Assembly: GCA_937958005.1 (NCBI GenBank)
Contig: CALGOB010000040.1
Location: forward strand, 1-64,000
Direction: 5' to 3'
From: an uncultured Cyclobacteriaceae bacterium
GTDB lineage: Bacteria; Bacteroidota; Bacteroidia; Cytophagales; Cyclobacteriaceae
Length of the DNA stretch: 64,000 nucleotides
This document shows positions 18,638-27,292 of this stretch, piece after piece. How positions within the stretch are numbered: position 1 is the stretch's first letter; each line of letters begins with the position of its first letter. The position numbers and the translations under genes were made by a program. The notes beneath the pieces are model-generated. The model was not told the DNA's origin. It made no database searches and was given only the letters and a program-made list of their open reading frames with translations.

Positions 18638-19789
18638 TTAAATCCTGAAACCCAGTACCATAACGTCATCTGTTTGATCTGAGTCTTTTTTCCAATCTTC
18701 GAATCTTTGAGAGATTAATTCTTTTTGTTCTTTAAGTGGAAGCTCACTAGCTTCCTTGAAAAGTTCCCTCAATCTCTTAGCCATAAATTTTTTATCTTGC
18801 GGCCCTCCAAATTGATCTTGAAATCCATCGGAACACATATAGATAGTATCTTTTTTCTGTAATTGTATATTGTGAACACTTAAACTATTGTCATCTTCCG
18901 TTTTACCAACCATCCCACCTAGCATTACTTTATCTGCCTTATGGACGATTAGTTCCCCTTCTCTCATAATATATAACGGAATTCCTCCACCTGCATAACC
19001 TAGTTCGTTTGTATCAAGATCAACCACACAAAGTGCCATCTCCATTCCGTCTTTGCTATCTTCTGGATTTTCTCCTTGCTTTAGCTCATATTTTATCTCT
19101 TGATCCATCCTAGCCAAAATTTTATTTGGATCTAGGTAATTTTGATAATAAACAATATTAGTTAATAAATTATTTCCCATCATGGACATAATAGCGCCAG
19201 GAACCCCATGTCCAGTGCAATCAGCAGCAGCTATTACCATATACTCTTTTCCAGCTCTATTGATTTTTTCGAACCAATAAAAATCGCCACTTACCACGTC
19301 TTTTGGCCTGTAGAAAATAAAGCTTTCTTTAAAAATACCCTTTAACATCTTTTCATCAGGTAACATTGATCGCTGTATTCTTTCCGCATAATTAATACTG
19401 GCAGTCAATTGTTTGTTGACGTAATGAATCTCTTCTGTGGTCGATTCTAATTCTTTCCTTTGTTCTTCAATTCTCTGATTAAAGGTTCTTTCATTTTCAA
19501 TATTGTTAATTAACAAGGAAGCAGTTTTATCTAATTGCTCTGCGACTAAACCAAATTCATGTGACTTATTGATATTGGTTTCTATATTGAAATTTCCTTT
19601 AGCAATTTCCTCTGATATTTCTTTAATTGTATCAATTGGCTTAAGAATAGTGATAATTCCTAAAAGCCCTAAGATTAGGCCTACTAAAGCAGATATGATT
19701 TCTATGTAAGGAATATCAGGAACTAATATTGGGATTCCTACAGTTAAAATTATTACTACGACAGTAAGTAAAATTAATTTTACTTTCAT
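18638..19789 (-). CDS. SpoIIE/PP2C-type phosphatase with membrane anchor (SiaA-like)
   Basis: 383 residues. Two hydrophobic helices at the N-terminus (about 1-47) are followed by a HAMP-like segment, a coiled coil (about 100-135) and a PP2C domain. All metal-binding motifs are intact: VSGDFYWF, AAADCTGHGVPGA, MCSDGFQDQ and QTDDVMVL. It heads the operon phosphatase-kinase-phosphoprotein-coiled-coil protein and probably dephosphorylates the SiaC-type protein in response to a membrane signal. Unlike Pseudomonas SiaA there is no large periplasmic sensor domain between the two helices. Confidence 0.88.
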   Translation of the reverse strand: MKVKLILLTVVVIILTVGIPILVPDIPYIEIISALVGLILGLLGIITILKPIDTIKEISEEIAKGNFNIETNINKSHEFGLVAEQLDKTASLLINNIENERTFNQRIEEQRKELESTTEEIHYVNKQLTASINYAERIQRSMLPDEKMLKGIFKESFIFYRPKDVVSGDFYWFEKINRAGKEYMVIAAADCTGHGVPGAIMSMMGNNLLTNIVYYQNYLDPNKILARMDQEIKYELKQGENPEDSKDGMEMALCVVDLDTNELGYAGGGIPLYIMREGELIVHKADKVMLGGMVGKTEDDNSLSVHNIQLQKKDTIYMCSDGFQDQFGGPQDKKFMAKRLRELFKEASELPLKEQKELISQRFEDWKKDSDQTDDVMVLGFRI

Positions 19790-20017
19790 AATGGATATTT
19801 TTAAAAAACAATCAATGCAAAGAATAGAAAGAAATAATAAGAATGTTATAAAAAAACATAATTATTACCTAATTAGGAGTCTTTTTATAGCATTACAACG
19901 TTTGTATTTTTCATGCATTTAACAATAAGTGAGCAAATTTATGATAATTCATCCATAAAATTGTACTTAATGTCCAAAGATTACATTTAGATTAAAAATC
20001 AATTCTCGTTATTTTTA

Positions 20018-20025
20018 TAGATTTG
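20018..20025 (+). promoter_or_regulatory. Possible -7 promoter element of the DUF302 gene
   Basis: TAGATTTG matches TAnnTTTG and lies 20 nt before the ATG. A clear TTTG at -33 is missing, so this is only a candidate. Confidence 0.35.
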
Positions 20026-20045
20026 CAACTTTAAAAGAAAACCCC

Positions 20046-20483
20046 ATGAAATTAATTGTTACATTTTCTCTATTGATAATCTGGAGTTCAACGGTTTTAG
20101 GCCAAGATGCCACTATTTATAGAAGTTCACATGATTTCGAAACTACTATTTTTAGATTGGATTCTATAATCAAATCTAAAAAATTAATTTATCATAAGAT
20201 AGTTAATTATGATGATGACATGAAAGAGGAAATTAATTTTCGCAATAGACTTTTTATTTTTGAGGATGAAGGATTGTCCAAACAAGTTCTTGAGTGCAAT
20301 GCAATGGCGTCTTTAGACTTACCTTTGAAAATACTGGTTTGGAATGATGGGGATGAGGTCTTCTTGAGTTATGTAGACCCGCATTTTATGAAGAGGAGGT
20401 TTCAATTGAAGGAATGCAATGAAAAACTTCACGCTCTGACTAAATTGTTGGTAAGAGTCACCAATGAGTGTATAAAAACATAG
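20046..20483 (+). CDS. Secreted DUF302-domain protein
   Basis: 145 residues with a signal peptide (about 1-19, ending VLGQ). The rest fits DUF302: a helix-rich ETTIFRLDSIIKSK start and the typical LPLKILVWNDGDEVFLSYVDP stretch around residues 90-110. DUF302 proteins are small alpha/beta proteins of unknown function, some periplasmic. A single gene, converging on a DUF2911 gene across two tandem repeats. Confidence 0.8.
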   Translation: MKLIVTFSLLIIWSSTVLGQDATIYRSSHDFETTIFRLDSIIKSKKLIYHKIVNYDDDMKEEINFRNRLFIFEDEGLSKQVLECNAMASLDLPLKILVWNDGDEVFLSYVDPHFMKRRFQLKECNEKLHALTKLLVRVTNECIKT

Positions 20484-20486
20484 CAT

Positions 20487-20597
20487 TTTAATCCCTAAGG
20501 GATATTAATTCCCCTGGCCGGGCGCCCCGACTCTTGAGTCGATCATTAAATTATTGCCCATAGATACCCCGTACCCTTGGGTCGGGGTTGGTTCATT
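20487..20597 (+). repeat. Hairpin repeat, copy D (111-bp form)
   Basis: A complete copy with the 14-bp GC-rich insertion TGGCCGGGCGCCCC, short first hairpin GACTC-TT-GAGTC and short second hairpin ACCC-TT-GGGT. Directly followed by copy E. Confidence 0.93.
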
Positions 20598-20766
20598 CCC
20601 CAGGGATATTAACTTCACGAGTCTGACACCCTGACTCTTTCGCGGGTGTTGAAGCTTCTTTGCGGAGGTGCAGAGTCGATCTTAAATGATTGCTCATAGA
20701 TCCCCATACCCTTCAGCGAGCGCCTTAGCTTTCCCAGCAGAGGCACTGGAGTGGGGTTGGTTCATT
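20598..20766 (+). repeat. Hairpin repeat, copy E (169-bp form with both hairpins expanded)
   Basis: In tandem with copy D. The first hairpin holds CTCTTTCGCGGGTGTTGAAG up to GCAGAGTC; the second holds CCCTTCAGCGAGCGCCTTAG up to GGCACTGGAGTGGGG. The two inserted modules resemble each other. Its last bases (TTCATT) include the stop codon of the DUF2911 gene. Confidence 0.88.
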
Positions 20767-21352
20767 TGGCAACTGCCTCTGCAAGTATATTAAAACCAAC
20801 TTTTTCCCACATAAACTTGATATGATCATCAACTATAGAAAAAGTCATGTTTTCGACAGTTTGAGATAATTTTACTGAATTAACCTTAATGGATAAAACG
20901 TTTTTCTTTTCATCATAATCATAACTACCCCATAAGTCCCATTCTTTGTTAATCAGGATCGTCCAACTGTCCTCTGCAGGGATTGTAAAAAGCGAATACT
21001 TTCCTTTTGGAAGGAACTGACCTTCAAGCATTAGATCACCTGATACACTAATTATAGTAGCCTCATTGGCCCCTGTACGCCATAAGTTATGATAAGGTAC
21101 TAACTCTCCCCAAATTTCTCTGCCTCTAACTCTAGGCGAACTGTATTCTATTTTTATGTTCACACTGCCAATATTCCCCTGTGTCATGACTGGTGGCGAA
21201 GGCCTATCACTTTTATTTTTGGAGAAAACTGACTCTCCATTTTTACAGCTTGTAAAAGCTATAAAAGCCATAAATAAGTATAATTTGCTCAATTTGAAGT
21301 AATTAATTTTGAATGTATAATATAGTTCGATTTTGAAAAAAAAATGTTCCAA
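20762..21352 (-). CDS. DUF2911 lipoprotein
   Basis: Up to 196 residues. A lipobox (FIAFTSC) shows export and lipid attachment; the true start is probably one of the later Met codons shortly before that helix, so the first 20 or so residues may not be translated. The DUF2911 domain is marked by IKIEYSSPRVRGREIWG, WRTGANEATII and PKGKYSLFTIP. Function unknown. The stop codon TGA lies inside the end of repeat copy E, so the final residues (EAVAK) abut the repeat. Confidence 0.82.
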   Translation of the reverse strand: MEHFFFKIELYYTFKINYFKLSKLYLFMAFIAFTSCKNGESVFSKNKSDRPSPPVMTQGNIGSVNIKIEYSSPRVRGREIWGELVPYHNLWRTGANEATIISVSGDLMLEGQFLPKGKYSLFTIPAEDSWTILINKEWDLWGSYDYDEKKNVLSIKVNSVKLSQTVENMTFSIVDDHIKFMWEKVGFNILAEAVAK

Positions 21353-21453
21353 AATGGGCTATTTATTTTTCTTAAAATATAGCAAGTAGCTGACAGATAG
21401 TTATTTAATTTAATGGGTATGCTTTTTGTTAAACAAATTGTAAAGAAGATATT

Positions 21454-21714
21454 ATGAGCTATATAGGTATTGAAATCCCAAGTTTACAAGAGAAGCAGGA
21501 TGTAGAAGTAGAAGTAAGAATTAATGGTGAAAAGCAACATTATAATTACCGAGTGGAAATATTTTACTGGGATGATTGTAGAGATGTTGAAAAAGATAGG
21601 GTGGAGTGTATCCGTACCTGGGTGAATGAATATGATGCTGATTGGGCTTTGGCAAATATAGGAGTCCCTACTGATGAGTACATTGCAATAACTTTTAGAA
21701 AGAAGAGGGGATAG
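21454..21714 (+). CDS. Hypothetical protein, 86 residues
   Basis: Not recognised. A small acidic protein without signal or membrane segment; it is rich in aromatic residues (YNYRVEIFYWDD) and reads as a regular soluble domain. Codon use is like its neighbours. It lies between a divergent DUF2911 gene and an FKBP gene 55 nt downstream on the same strand, with which it may be co-transcribed. Confidence 0.6.
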   Translation: MSYIGIEIPSLQEKQDVEVEVRINGEKQHYNYRVEIFYWDDCRDVEKDRVECIRTWVNEYDADWALANIGVPTDEYIAITFRKKRG

Positions 21715-21769
21715 TACTTTGTAAATTTAATCACATTTTGCGATTATTGCTGAAAAAGCTAAGTGTGAT

Positions 21770-22441
21770 ATGAGTAAAGTGATTTTATTGATTTGTTTTG
21801 TTTTTTTGAACGCAACAAATCTACTTGGTCAATGCGAACAGTGTAAAATGTTCGATGACGATAAAAGCGATTTTTGTTATACCAATGAGCAGTTTGATAA
21901 TTACTGTGCTCAATTTGGGGAAAATACTGAGACATTCAAATTTCGAGGAGATGGAAAAATTAAAAGTATTCCCATGGGGAGAGTTGAAGATTTTGATTAT
22001 TTAAAAACCATTGCTACCAATAAAAAATTAAAAATTTCTAAGTGGGAGTTTTTATTCATTCTAGAAGGACTTAAAGTCTGGGAGGTAGAAAAGCGTAAAT
22101 TTGGTTATGAGTATGAAGAAAGTGGACTTGGTATAAAGATCATTTCTGAAGGTGATGGGGAATTGCCAAAAAGTGGAGAGAAGGTGGAGGTACATTATAC
22201 AGGGTATCTAGAAGACGGGACAAAATTTGATAGTTCCTTAGATAGAGGTAAAACTTTTTCATTTCCATTAGGACAAAAAAGAGTAATAGCAGGTTGGGAT
22301 GAAGGGGTTTCAAAACTAAAAAAAGGAAGTGTTGCTTGGTTAAGGATACCTCCAGATTTAGGGTATGGAAGTAGAGGAGCAGGAGGTGGTCAAATTCCTC
22401 CAAATGCCACTTTAATTTTTAGAATTGAAGTGTTAAAATAG
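21770..22441 (+). CDS. Exported FKBP-type peptidyl-prolyl isomerase
   Basis: 223 residues with a signal peptide (about 1-21, ending LLGQ). The FKBP domain covers about 125-223: VEVHYTGYLEDGTKFDSS, FPLGQKRVIAGWDEG, GYGSRGAGGGQIPPNA and a final IFRIEVLK. The active-site residues of FKBPs (Y, F, D, W) are in place. The 100 residues before it are a family-specific N-terminal region with CEQCKMF. Likely a periplasmic folding catalyst. A clear terminator follows. Confidence 0.9.
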   Translation: MSKVILLICFVFLNATNLLGQCEQCKMFDDDKSDFCYTNEQFDNYCAQFGENTETFKFRGDGKIKSIPMGRVEDFDYLKTIATNKKLKISKWEFLFILEGLKVWEVEKRKFGYEYEESGLGIKIISEGDGELPKSGEKVEVHYTGYLEDGTKFDSSLDRGKTFSFPLGQKRVIAGWDEGVSKLKKGSVAWLRIPPDLGYGSRGAGGGQIPPNATLIFRIEVLK

Positions 22442-22443
22442 AA

Positions 22444-22471
22444 AAAAGGCTGGATAATTCCAGCCCTTTTC
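22444..22471 (+). terminator. Intrinsic terminator of the FKBP gene
   Basis: Stem GGCTGG/CCAGCC with a six-nucleotide loop, preceded by A-run and followed by TTTT. Confidence 0.8.
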
Positions 22472-22604
22472 ACTTTGAGTTATTATAAAGAAATTCTACT
22501 ATTAGTTTATACGAAGCTCTTTTGAGAATGTTGTCTGAAATTGGTTTTTTAATAAATTTTAACTAATCAATTGAAACCAGTGTTAAGCATACGTAAAAAG
22601 TATT

Positions 22605-22699
22605 TTTAATCCCTAAGAGATATTAATTCCCCTAGGTAGGGAACCCTGACTCTTCCGCGGCCGCTGAAACTTCTTTGCAGAGGCACTGGACCGGTTCAT
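22605..22699 (+). repeat. Hairpin repeat, copy F (deletion derivative)
   Basis: The left part is standard (TTTAATCCCTAAGAGAT, then CTGACTCTTCCGCGG). The expanded-hairpin module then runs directly into the right-hand end (GGCACTGGACCGGTTCAT). This fits loss of the middle by recombination between the two similar hairpin modules of a copy such as E. Between convergent FKBP and kinase genes. Confidence 0.75.
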
Positions 22700-22740
22700 C
22701 AAAAGAAAATAGATGATTATTTATCTCACACAAAGATTAA

Positions 22741-23379
22741 TCAAGAATCACTAAATAAACCATTTAATTCACGATCTATTCTTTGAACAATTTGCGAATA
22801 GTCTTCTCTACTTTCTACAAAGTCCAAACTGTTGACATTTATCACAAGTAATTTACCATGTTCATAGGTGTTTATCCAATCTTCATAATGTCTATTAAGA
22901 TTTTTTAAATAATCCAAACGGATGGCGTTTTCATAAACACGTCCTCTTTTTTCAATGTTTTCTACTAATTTTGGAATGTCGGCTTTTAAGTAAATAAGTA
23001 GGTCAGGAGGAGCTACAAATTCAATCATAGACTCATAAAGGCTAATGTAGGTTTGATAATCTTTTTCAGAGAACTTTCCAGAACCATATAAACTTTTGGC
23101 AAAAATATGAGCGTCTTCATAGATAGTCCTGTCTTGAATTACAATTCTTTCGCCATTTCTCACTTTTTTAATCTGTTGAAAACGACTATTTAAAAAATAC
23201 ACTTGAAGGTGAAATGACCATTTCTCCATATCTTCATAGAACTCTCTTAAGTAGGGGTTTTCATCTACTGATTCTAATTCCTGTTGCCATCCATAGTGTT
23301 TGGATAGCATGGTAGTAAGTGTAGTCTTACCAGCCCCAATGTTGCCTGATATGGCAATGTGTTTAAGGTTTTTGATCAT
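22741..23379 (-). CDS. Deoxynucleoside kinase
   Basis: 212 residues. P-loop ISGNIGAGKTTL at the N-terminus, the substrate-recognition pair in QDRTIYEDAHIFA (DRT/ERS motif, near residue 80) and the lid region EKRGRVYE fit the deoxyadenosine/deoxyguanosine/deoxycytidine kinase family, which phosphorylates salvaged deoxynucleosides. The base preference cannot be told. The gene starts 2 nt after the TonB receptor gene ends, so the two are probably translated together. Confidence 0.88.
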   Translation of the reverse strand: MIKNLKHIAISGNIGAGKTTLTTMLSKHYGWQQELESVDENPYLREFYEDMEKWSFHLQVYFLNSRFQQIKKVRNGERIVIQDRTIYEDAHIFAKSLYGSGKFSEKDYQTYISLYESMIEFVAPPDLLIYLKADIPKLVENIEKRGRVYENAIRLDYLKNLNRHYEDWINTYEHGKLLVINVNSLDFVESREDYSQIVQRIDRELNGLFSDS

Positions 23380-23381
23380 CT

Positions 23382-25802
23382 CTAAAATTTAGCGGATAAT
23401 GAAATTATAAAATTTCTTCCTGGAGCGCTAATACCTGAGGAATATGTTCTGTAGTGAGTGTCCAATAAATTTTCCACGCCACCATTTAAAAGAAGGATGC
23501 GATTCAACTGATAACTCCCTTTCAAATTTAATGTGTACCAAGCTAAACTGCCATCAGCGGTATATAAATCAACTTTTCCCACTTCTGAGGGAGCTAGGTC
23601 TTCAAATTTCCTAGGGCCACTAAATTCTGTATATCCCTCTAATTTTAATCTGTCTTTCCTATAAACAGCACTAAATCGGCCGAAAGTTGGGGGTACGTGC
23701 CTTAATGGACTGTTTGTTTCAGTTTCTTTGCCCCGTGTAACAGTTACATTACTTTTAAAAGCTAAATATTGGTTTAGTTGGTAAGTGATTTTAGAAGAGA
23801 ATCCATAAATTCTAGCATTAGAAAAATTGCGTTGTGCAAAAACTTGGAATGTTTCGCCGTTAATATCTAAGGTTGGGCTTCCGTTTATCTCAAATTGTCC
23901 TCTTGTGATGGCGTTCACTAACCAAGAATGGTAAGCAACAAAATCTATAGTTAATTTCTCATAAAGCCTTTTTTGAAATGAAAGCTCAGCATTATAAGAA
24001 AATTCAGGTTTTAAATTGGCATTTGGTACTACAATTTCATCACCGTCTAATTCAAATACTTTTCCTACATCATCTATATTAGGTGATCTAAAACCGCTAG
24101 ATATCAAACCGCTAAAGGTAGAGGTTTCGTTTTGCTTCCATACAATTCCTAGTGTTCCATTCACTGCTCCATTTCGTAAATCAATTGTATTGTTTTCTAA
24201 AAAAAAAGCATCTGGATCTGATGTCTCAGCATCTAGTGATACTGAACTAAACCTAAGACCAGAATTTAATATCCATTTCTCAGAAAACTTGTATTTATAA
24301 CTGCCATAGGCAGAAACAGACTGGTAGCTACTTCCTAAGTCAGGATACCTGGTACTGGTAGGTGTTGTGATATTGGTTTCAATATCAGTCCTGGTGGCTG
24401 TTGAGTTAACTTTATTGAATACCCATTCAGCCCCATAAAACAAACTTCCTTTTCCTATTTTTTTATCAAAATCGAAATTGATACTAAAAATATCAACTTG
24501 TTCTGTTTGGTTTCTTAGGCTGGTATTTCCAAATCTTCTATCATTTCTACTTTCTGTATAATCTTGAAAAGCAGCAGTAACTTTCAATTGATCGTATAGA
24601 CTACTTTGACCATAACTATTGAGACTCAGACGATGCATTTCCCATCGTTGCGGCCCATAATACCATTCCGCATTTCTTAGGCTGCCATCAGTGTTTGTTT
24701 GTATTAACCGGTCATACCGAGGAATGTCACTAGTGTTTGATAGGTAAAAAGCGTATTCTAAATCTAAGTTTTTAGTAGGTCTTAGTCTTACTTTATTAAT
24801 GAAATTATATAAAGTGTACCCACTGTCTACTTGTAAGTTTTCATTTTCATTGGCAACCAACTGATCTTCTCCATTTATCCTTCTGATAAAAAAAGGTCTA
24901 GTGCCAAAATCAGGAAACTCATCAGTTCTGTTGCTTCCTGTCTTCAAATCATCAAAATCAGTATAAGTAACTGATGAAAATAAGGAAATGTTTTTCTTGC
25001 CAAATTCAAAGTGAAAATGGCCAGTCTTTTCATTGGCTGCAGATGAATATCGTGTGAAGGCCGAACCTCTAATGTATCTCTTTTTTGATGAAGATAACTT
25101 AGGTTGAATTGTATGAAAATCCATTACACCGCCTAATGCATCACTACCATAAATCACGGACCCAGGGCCAAAAAGCACTTCAGTACTTTCTAGCGCATTT
25201 GGATCTATATTTATGATGTTTTGAAGATTACCGCTTCTATAGATTGCATTATTTAGTCTTACACCATCTACTACTAAAAGAACCGAATTTGCCGCAAAAC
25301 CTCGTAGTAAAGGACTTCCGCCACCTAACTGACTTTTTTGAACAAATATTTCACCACTCCCTGCTAATAAGTCTGCACTGGTAGGTGGATTGCCAAAACT
25401 TACATTTTTACTGGTGAGTGTAAGTATTTCGCTTGCAACTTCTGTTTTGTCTTGTTCCCATTTGCTTGCAGAAACCGTTAATTCACCTATTGGAATGATT
25501 CTCTCTGTTAAGAAAATAGTAAAATTATTTTTGGCAAGTTCGGTAAAAGTATAAGTAGCGTTTTCATAAGCTGCATGTTGAAAATTAAATAAGTCGCTGC
25601 TGCTGAAATTTTCAAGAGGGGCAATCCCCTTTTCATTGGTCTGAATAGATACTATTTCCTCAGCAGAATTAAATATAAGGACATTGAAGATTGGTAGTCT
25701 CGTTAGCTTATCATTAACGGTAATAATATTTTGTGCTTTGACAAACGGTAAATTAATGATGGTGAAAATGAATGTAACGTATATATATTTGCTGATCTTC
25801 AT
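23382..25802 (-). CDS. TonB-dependent outer-membrane receptor
   Basis: 806 residues. Signal peptide (1-23), a short beta-sandwich region (about 24-105) of the type that precedes many Bacteroidota receptors, a plug domain (about 110-225, with PLLRGFAANSVLLVVDGVR and GSDALGGVMDF) and a 22-strand barrel ending in an aromatic residue (SLSAKF). No SusD partner is adjacent. Sequence style is near the siderophore/heme/cobalamin-type receptors, not SusC, but the ligand is unknown. It is coupled to a deoxynucleoside kinase gene. Confidence 0.87.
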   Translation of the reverse strand: MKISKYIYVTFIFTIINLPFVKAQNIITVNDKLTRLPIFNVLIFNSAEEIVSIQTNEKGIAPLENFSSSDLFNFQHAAYENATYTFTELAKNNFTIFLTERIIPIGELTVSASKWEQDKTEVASEILTLTSKNVSFGNPPTSADLLAGSGEIFVQKSQLGGGSPLLRGFAANSVLLVVDGVRLNNAIYRSGNLQNIINIDPNALESTEVLFGPGSVIYGSDALGGVMDFHTIQPKLSSSKKRYIRGSAFTRYSSAANEKTGHFHFEFGKKNISLFSSVTYTDFDDLKTGSNRTDEFPDFGTRPFFIRRINGEDQLVANENENLQVDSGYTLYNFINKVRLRPTKNLDLEYAFYLSNTSDIPRYDRLIQTNTDGSLRNAEWYYGPQRWEMHRLSLNSYGQSSLYDQLKVTAAFQDYTESRNDRRFGNTSLRNQTEQVDIFSINFDFDKKIGKGSLFYGAEWVFNKVNSTATRTDIETNITTPTSTRYPDLGSSYQSVSAYGSYKYKFSEKWILNSGLRFSSVSLDAETSDPDAFFLENNTIDLRNGAVNGTLGIVWKQNETSTFSGLISSGFRSPNIDDVGKVFELDGDEIVVPNANLKPEFSYNAELSFQKRLYEKLTIDFVAYHSWLVNAITRGQFEINGSPTLDINGETFQVFAQRNFSNARIYGFSSKITYQLNQYLAFKSNVTVTRGKETETNSPLRHVPPTFGRFSAVYRKDRLKLEGYTEFSGPRKFEDLAPSEVGKVDLYTADGSLAWYTLNLKGSYQLNRILLLNGGVENLLDTHYRTYSSGISAPGRNFIISLSAKF

Positions 25803-25900
25803 TCAACGTTTGGAGTTAATTTATATATTCAAGCAAAAATTTTGCCTGAATGCTTATTTTACTAGAATAATTGACAAAATACTTCTTATAAAGTACTCAA

Positions 25901-26866
25901 ATGCCCTTATTTCATAATTCAAGCTACAAAAGAAAGCCATTTTACTTAATTAACGAACATTTTGAAACAATATATCCAAGTGTGTTCAGGAGAGTACAAA
26001 TGCCTGAATATGTCAGGGAAAGAATGGAATTGGATGATGGAGATTTTTTAGATGTAGATTGGCTTCAAAATCATCAAAAAAGATGTGTGATAGTATCTCA
26101 TGGATTGGAAGGAAATTCTCAGCGCCCTTATGTAAAAGGAATGGCCAAGATTTTCTTTGAAAATGACTGGGATGTAGCTGCTTGGAATTATAGGAGTTGT
26201 AGTGATGAAATGAACCGTTTGAAAAGATTATATCATCATGGAGTTACAGATGACCTAGAGCGGATTGTTAAGTTCGTAGTAAGCAAAGGGTATTCACAAA
26301 TAGCATTGGTAGGTGTTTCAATGGGAGGAAGTACTACATTAAAATATTTAGGAGAACAAGGACCAAATGCTCAGAAAGAAATTATAGGGGCTGCTGTATT
26401 TTCTGTTCCATGTAATTTACATGATAGTGGTGAGCAATTAAAAAAGAGAGGAAACAAAATTTACAGAGAAAGATTTTTAAAGAAATTGATAGACAAAGTA
26501 AAAAGGAAAGCAGCACAATATCCAGAAATGGATATCAAAGGAATAGATAATATCCAGACTTTTGATGAATTTGATGAGAGATTCACCGCACCATTGCATG
26601 GGTTTAAGAATGCTTTGGACTTTTACCAATCATCTACTTCAGATCAATATTACCCATCAATCAGAAAACCTGTTTTAATAGCAAATGCTTTGAACGATCC
26701 AATGCTTGGGGAGAAGTGTTATCCTTATCAATTAGCAGAAGAAAGCGAGTTTATTCTCTTAGAAACCCCCAAAATAGGAGGGCATGTTGGGTTTACAGTT
26801 AGTGGAGATGACCAGACTTGGGCAGAAAGAAGAGCTCTTGAATATATCAGTCAATTTGTGAAATAA
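25901..26866 (+). CDS. YheT-family alpha/beta hydrolase
   Basis: 321 residues. SHGLEGNSQRPY (oxyanion region), nucleophile elbow GVSMGGSTTLKYLG (Ser about 145), acid in NALNDPMLG and a late His in GGHVGF complete a catalytic triad. This pattern is that of the YheT/ABHD1-3 group, which includes lipid and ester hydrolases. Cytoplasmic, substrate unknown. It is divergent from the TonB receptor and followed by a hairpin terminator. Confidence 0.85.
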   Translation: MPLFHNSSYKRKPFYLINEHFETIYPSVFRRVQMPEYVRERMELDDGDFLDVDWLQNHQKRCVIVSHGLEGNSQRPYVKGMAKIFFENDWDVAAWNYRSCSDEMNRLKRLYHHGVTDDLERIVKFVVSKGYSQIALVGVSMGGSTTLKYLGEQGPNAQKEIIGAAVFSVPCNLHDSGEQLKKRGNKIYRERFLKKLIDKVKRKAAQYPEMDIKGIDNIQTFDEFDERFTAPLHGFKNALDFYQSSTSDQYYPSIRKPVLIANALNDPMLGEKCYPYQLAEESEFILLETPKIGGHVGFTVSGDDQTWAERRALEYISQFVK

Positions 26867-26867
26867 C

Positions 26868-26912
26868 TAAGATGATTACATGACTATTCAATTTTGTCAT
26901 GTAATCATTTTT
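26868..26912 (+). terminator. Intrinsic terminator between hydrolase and rhodanese genes
   Basis: A 13-bp perfect stem ATGATTACATGAC/GTCATGTAATCAT with an 11-nt loop, then T-run. A partly A-rich left flank may let it work in both directions for the convergent genes. Confidence 0.75.
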
Positions 26913-26925
26913 GAAATGTTAAGAA

Positions 26926-27231
26926 CTATGAATTCTGCCAAGCCAAGATTCCACCTTCCAGGTTGTACAGATTTTCTAAATCATGATTTGACTGAAGGTA
27001 AGAAATAGCATTGGCACTTCTTTTTCCACTTCTACAATGTATCACTACTGGTTTGTCAGAAGATATCTTGTCTATATTTTCAGGAATGCTTCCTAAGGGA
27101 ATTAATAAACCGTCCATATGCGCTTCATCATACTCGTTTTGTTCCCTTACATCTATTAGCTGAAAATCCTTGCCACTAGCTTGCCACTCTCTTAATTCTG
27201 CTACATTAATTTCTTTAATTGTACTTGCCAT
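26926..27231 (-). CDS. Single-domain rhodanese-like protein
   Basis: 101 residues, one rhodanese domain. The active-site loop is HCRSGKRS with the catalytic Cys near residue 66, and the IDVREQNEY motif is near 27. It would carry sulfur as a persulfide; partners are unknown. It lies 60 nt downstream of the lhgO gene on the same strand and may share its transcript. Confidence 0.9.
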   Translation of the reverse strand: MASTIKEINVAELREWQASGKDFQLIDVREQNEYDEAHMDGLLIPLGSIPENIDKISSDKPVVIHCRSGKRSANAISYLQSNHDLENLYNLEGGILAWQNS

Positions 27232-27292
27232 CTTTAAAGTATATTATAAATCGGTATTTGATAAATGTTAACGTTGATTTTATAAAATTAAA

